Shown: positions 62,576-64,000 of the stretch, one piece after another | Layout of the letters: each line of letters starts with the position of its first letter | Numbering within the stretch: position 1 is the stretch's first letter | Translations under genes and position numbers: made by a program | Notes under the pieces: generated by a model | Databases searched by the model: none | The model's input: only the letters and a program-made list of their open reading frames with translations | What the model was told of the DNA's origin: nothing | Assembly: GCA_021464415.1 (NCBI GenBank) | Contig: CM038468.1 | Coordinates: 36,692,969-36,756,968 of the forward strand | Origin: Lonicera japonica | Lineage: Eukaryota > Streptophyta > Magnoliopsida > Dipsacales > Caprifoliaceae | Direction of reading: 5' to 3' | DNA: 64,000 bases

Positions 62576-62909
62576 CTGAAAATCTTGAAATCCCGAGATT
62601 TCTTGAAGAACCCTTGTCTGATTCGGTTTACATGGGATGAAAAAGGAAGAGTGATGATTGAAGATTAGGATCTAAATGAAAAGAAAAGGGTTTACAAGGT
62701 TGGTGTTGAAATCAGTGATTGAGAGTGGTAATAGTTGTATTATTGAGTGGCGTGAGCATTTCAAGTTGATGTTGTCTGAATGAGGAAAAGAGAGGGGGTA
62801 ATGGGAATGTGGGTGGAAAACATTGGTGTTATGATCGGACAAGACAGAGGAGGGTTTATCTGTTGGGGTTAAAACTTGTGCGATAATAATTTGGAAATTA
62901 TGCTCCATT

Positions 62910-63290
62910 GGGGTTGTTAGCCCTAGAAGAATTAACAGACAACAAATTTTGTTGTTCGTTTTTTACTTTTTCATTTTTGTCTTTAAATTTTCTTCTTTTT
63001 CTTTTTCTTTTTCTTTTGAGTAATAATATAATTTTACTAGATTAAATAATTGAATTAATAAACATACATGTCTAAAGTGTATTAGTTTAGTTCGCTTGAA
63101 ACAAGGGTTAATTTTTGACAGGTAATAAATAGAACCAATGGTCCATTATGAAGAACAATAATTTACGTAGATATAAATATGACATAAAAATTTACATATT
63201 AAATGTGATTATCGTGTATTGGTTAATACGATTTTATCACAATGAATAATAAATAATGAATAATTTATGGCATATTGATATCTCAATTTT
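62910..63290. other. Promoter-side region of the UBP gene
   Basis: AT-rich and non-coding, with a ctttttctttttctttttc run near 62999. No clear TATA box was fixed. Confidence 0.4.
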
Positions 63291-63293
63291 TTA

Positions 63294-63450
63294 AGTTGGT
63301 GTTATTTACATTTCTCATATTTGTCACAAACACCCCTTTATGATAAATTTATTATCACTAACACTTCATGAGACTCACCTAATAAGAGGTGAGTACAGTT
63401 ATATATACTTTACCCACATGGGTGGAGTTTGTTGGTAAGAACCTGAAGGG
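63294..63450. mobile_element. Fragment of the gggcggtgttattta MITE family
   Basis: The piece shares ggtgttattta and tttgtcacaaacacccc with the ends of the 1834-2209 element, and carries cacctaataagaggtgag inside. One end appears lost, so it is a relic. Confidence 0.5.
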
Positions 63451-63459
63451 AATTAGGGC

Positions 63460-64000
63460 AGTAATCATGCATCGCATACACTAATTTACGCACTAGTCTT
63501 AAACCCTAGGATTTATGCTGTTCAATAAAATCGACAAAAGACATACCTTATGTGTGATTTGATGTTACTAAAACGAACCGGATGGATCGAATCCTTCTGT
63601 TGTTGTCGTCCTTAGCGTAGAAATTACGACGCCTCTACGGTATGCACACACGAACGGGATGAGATCCTTGCTTGGTGTACTAGCGCCTTCTAGGGTTCTC
63701 TCTCTGGTCTCTCTGAGTTTCCTTGACGGCCAAGATGAATAAAGGTTCCCTTTTATAAGAGAACCCTAGTGAGAACCCTAAGCAACAAACGAACTGGGCC
63801 CAAGTCCAATTTGGCCCGTTTTAATTCGTTTTGATCCAACTCGTTTTGGTGTGCGACCCTGTAGGTTTTACACTCTTTGGCAGTATAAATAAAAGCCCAT
63901 TTTATTATACGAATAGTAAGCGGTCTCTAGTAAAACATTACTATTATCCAAAGGGTATAAAGGTCAAAAACGACACAACCTTAAATTGATATTCCAAATA
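63460..64000 (-). other. LTR-like or promoter-leader segment at the window edge
   Basis: On the minus strand the segment has a TATA-like cttataaaaggg near 63752-63763, a leader rich in gagagaccagagagag, and a donor-like aagg|tatgtc near 63545. It could be the U3/R region of an LTR element or the 5' end of an unrelated transcription unit extending beyond the window. No coding exon was recognised. Confidence 0.35.

Noticed and set aside
1..64000. Biosynthetic or defence gene cluster, CRISPR-like array, viral integration, organellar insertion, rRNA or tRNA genes
   Set aside because: No supporting domains, regular spacer arrays, viral genes or conserved RNA structures were found on either strand by eye.

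Overview
The window is nuclear DNA of a flowering plant, most likely a eudicot. It is AT-rich. The genes are split by long GT-AG introns, the encoded protein families are typical of plants, and the DNA between genes is full of plant MITEs, LTR retrotransposons and solo LTRs. I could not place it to family. Nothing looks bacterial, viral or organellar.

Four genuine genes are visible. (1) At the left edge, minus strand, is the first coding exon of an ER lumen retention receptor (ERD2/KDEL receptor); the rest lies outside the window. (2) At 9486-17838, plus strand, is a seven-exon purple acid phosphatase (PAP15-like) of about 546 residues with all five metal-binding motifs. (3) At 23627-29453, minus strand, is a three-exon, 204-residue secreted X8-domain protein (CBM43, plasmodesmata callose-binding type) with a predicted GPI tail and a 4.9 kb second intron. 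(4) At 54959-62143, minus strand, is a ubiquitin-specific protease of the UBP1/UBP2 type. It has a zf-UBP finger, Cys box and His box, a 4.2 kb intron, a coding tandem repeat and an apparent one-base frameshift. These genes act in unrelated processes and show no functional cluster.

The 30-54 kb stretch is gene-poor and built of transposons. It holds a foldback element, two stretches of probable Ty3/Gypsy LTR debris, a Harbinger-type MITE, and three nested solo LTRs of one family, each with a perfect 5-bp target duplication. It also holds an internally deleted hAT element with an 8-bp target duplication and a decayed Copia element with 5-bp target duplications and TA...CA LTR ends. A 590-bp solo LTR sits inside the gag of that Copia element. 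The hAT and Copia elements both landed in one copy of a duplicated, unrecognised gene fragment whose second copy is at 54.2-54.7 kb. Stowaway-like MITEs recur inside the introns of three of the genes, and a 294-bp MITE lies directly upstream of the phosphatase TATA box.

I found no convincing new biological system. The items most worth following up are the frameshift in the UBP gene, the nested solo-LTR stack, the MITE at the phosphatase promoter, and the duplicated gene fragment. Exon boundaries were read by eye from splice consensus, reading phase and remembered family conservation; no alignment was run.
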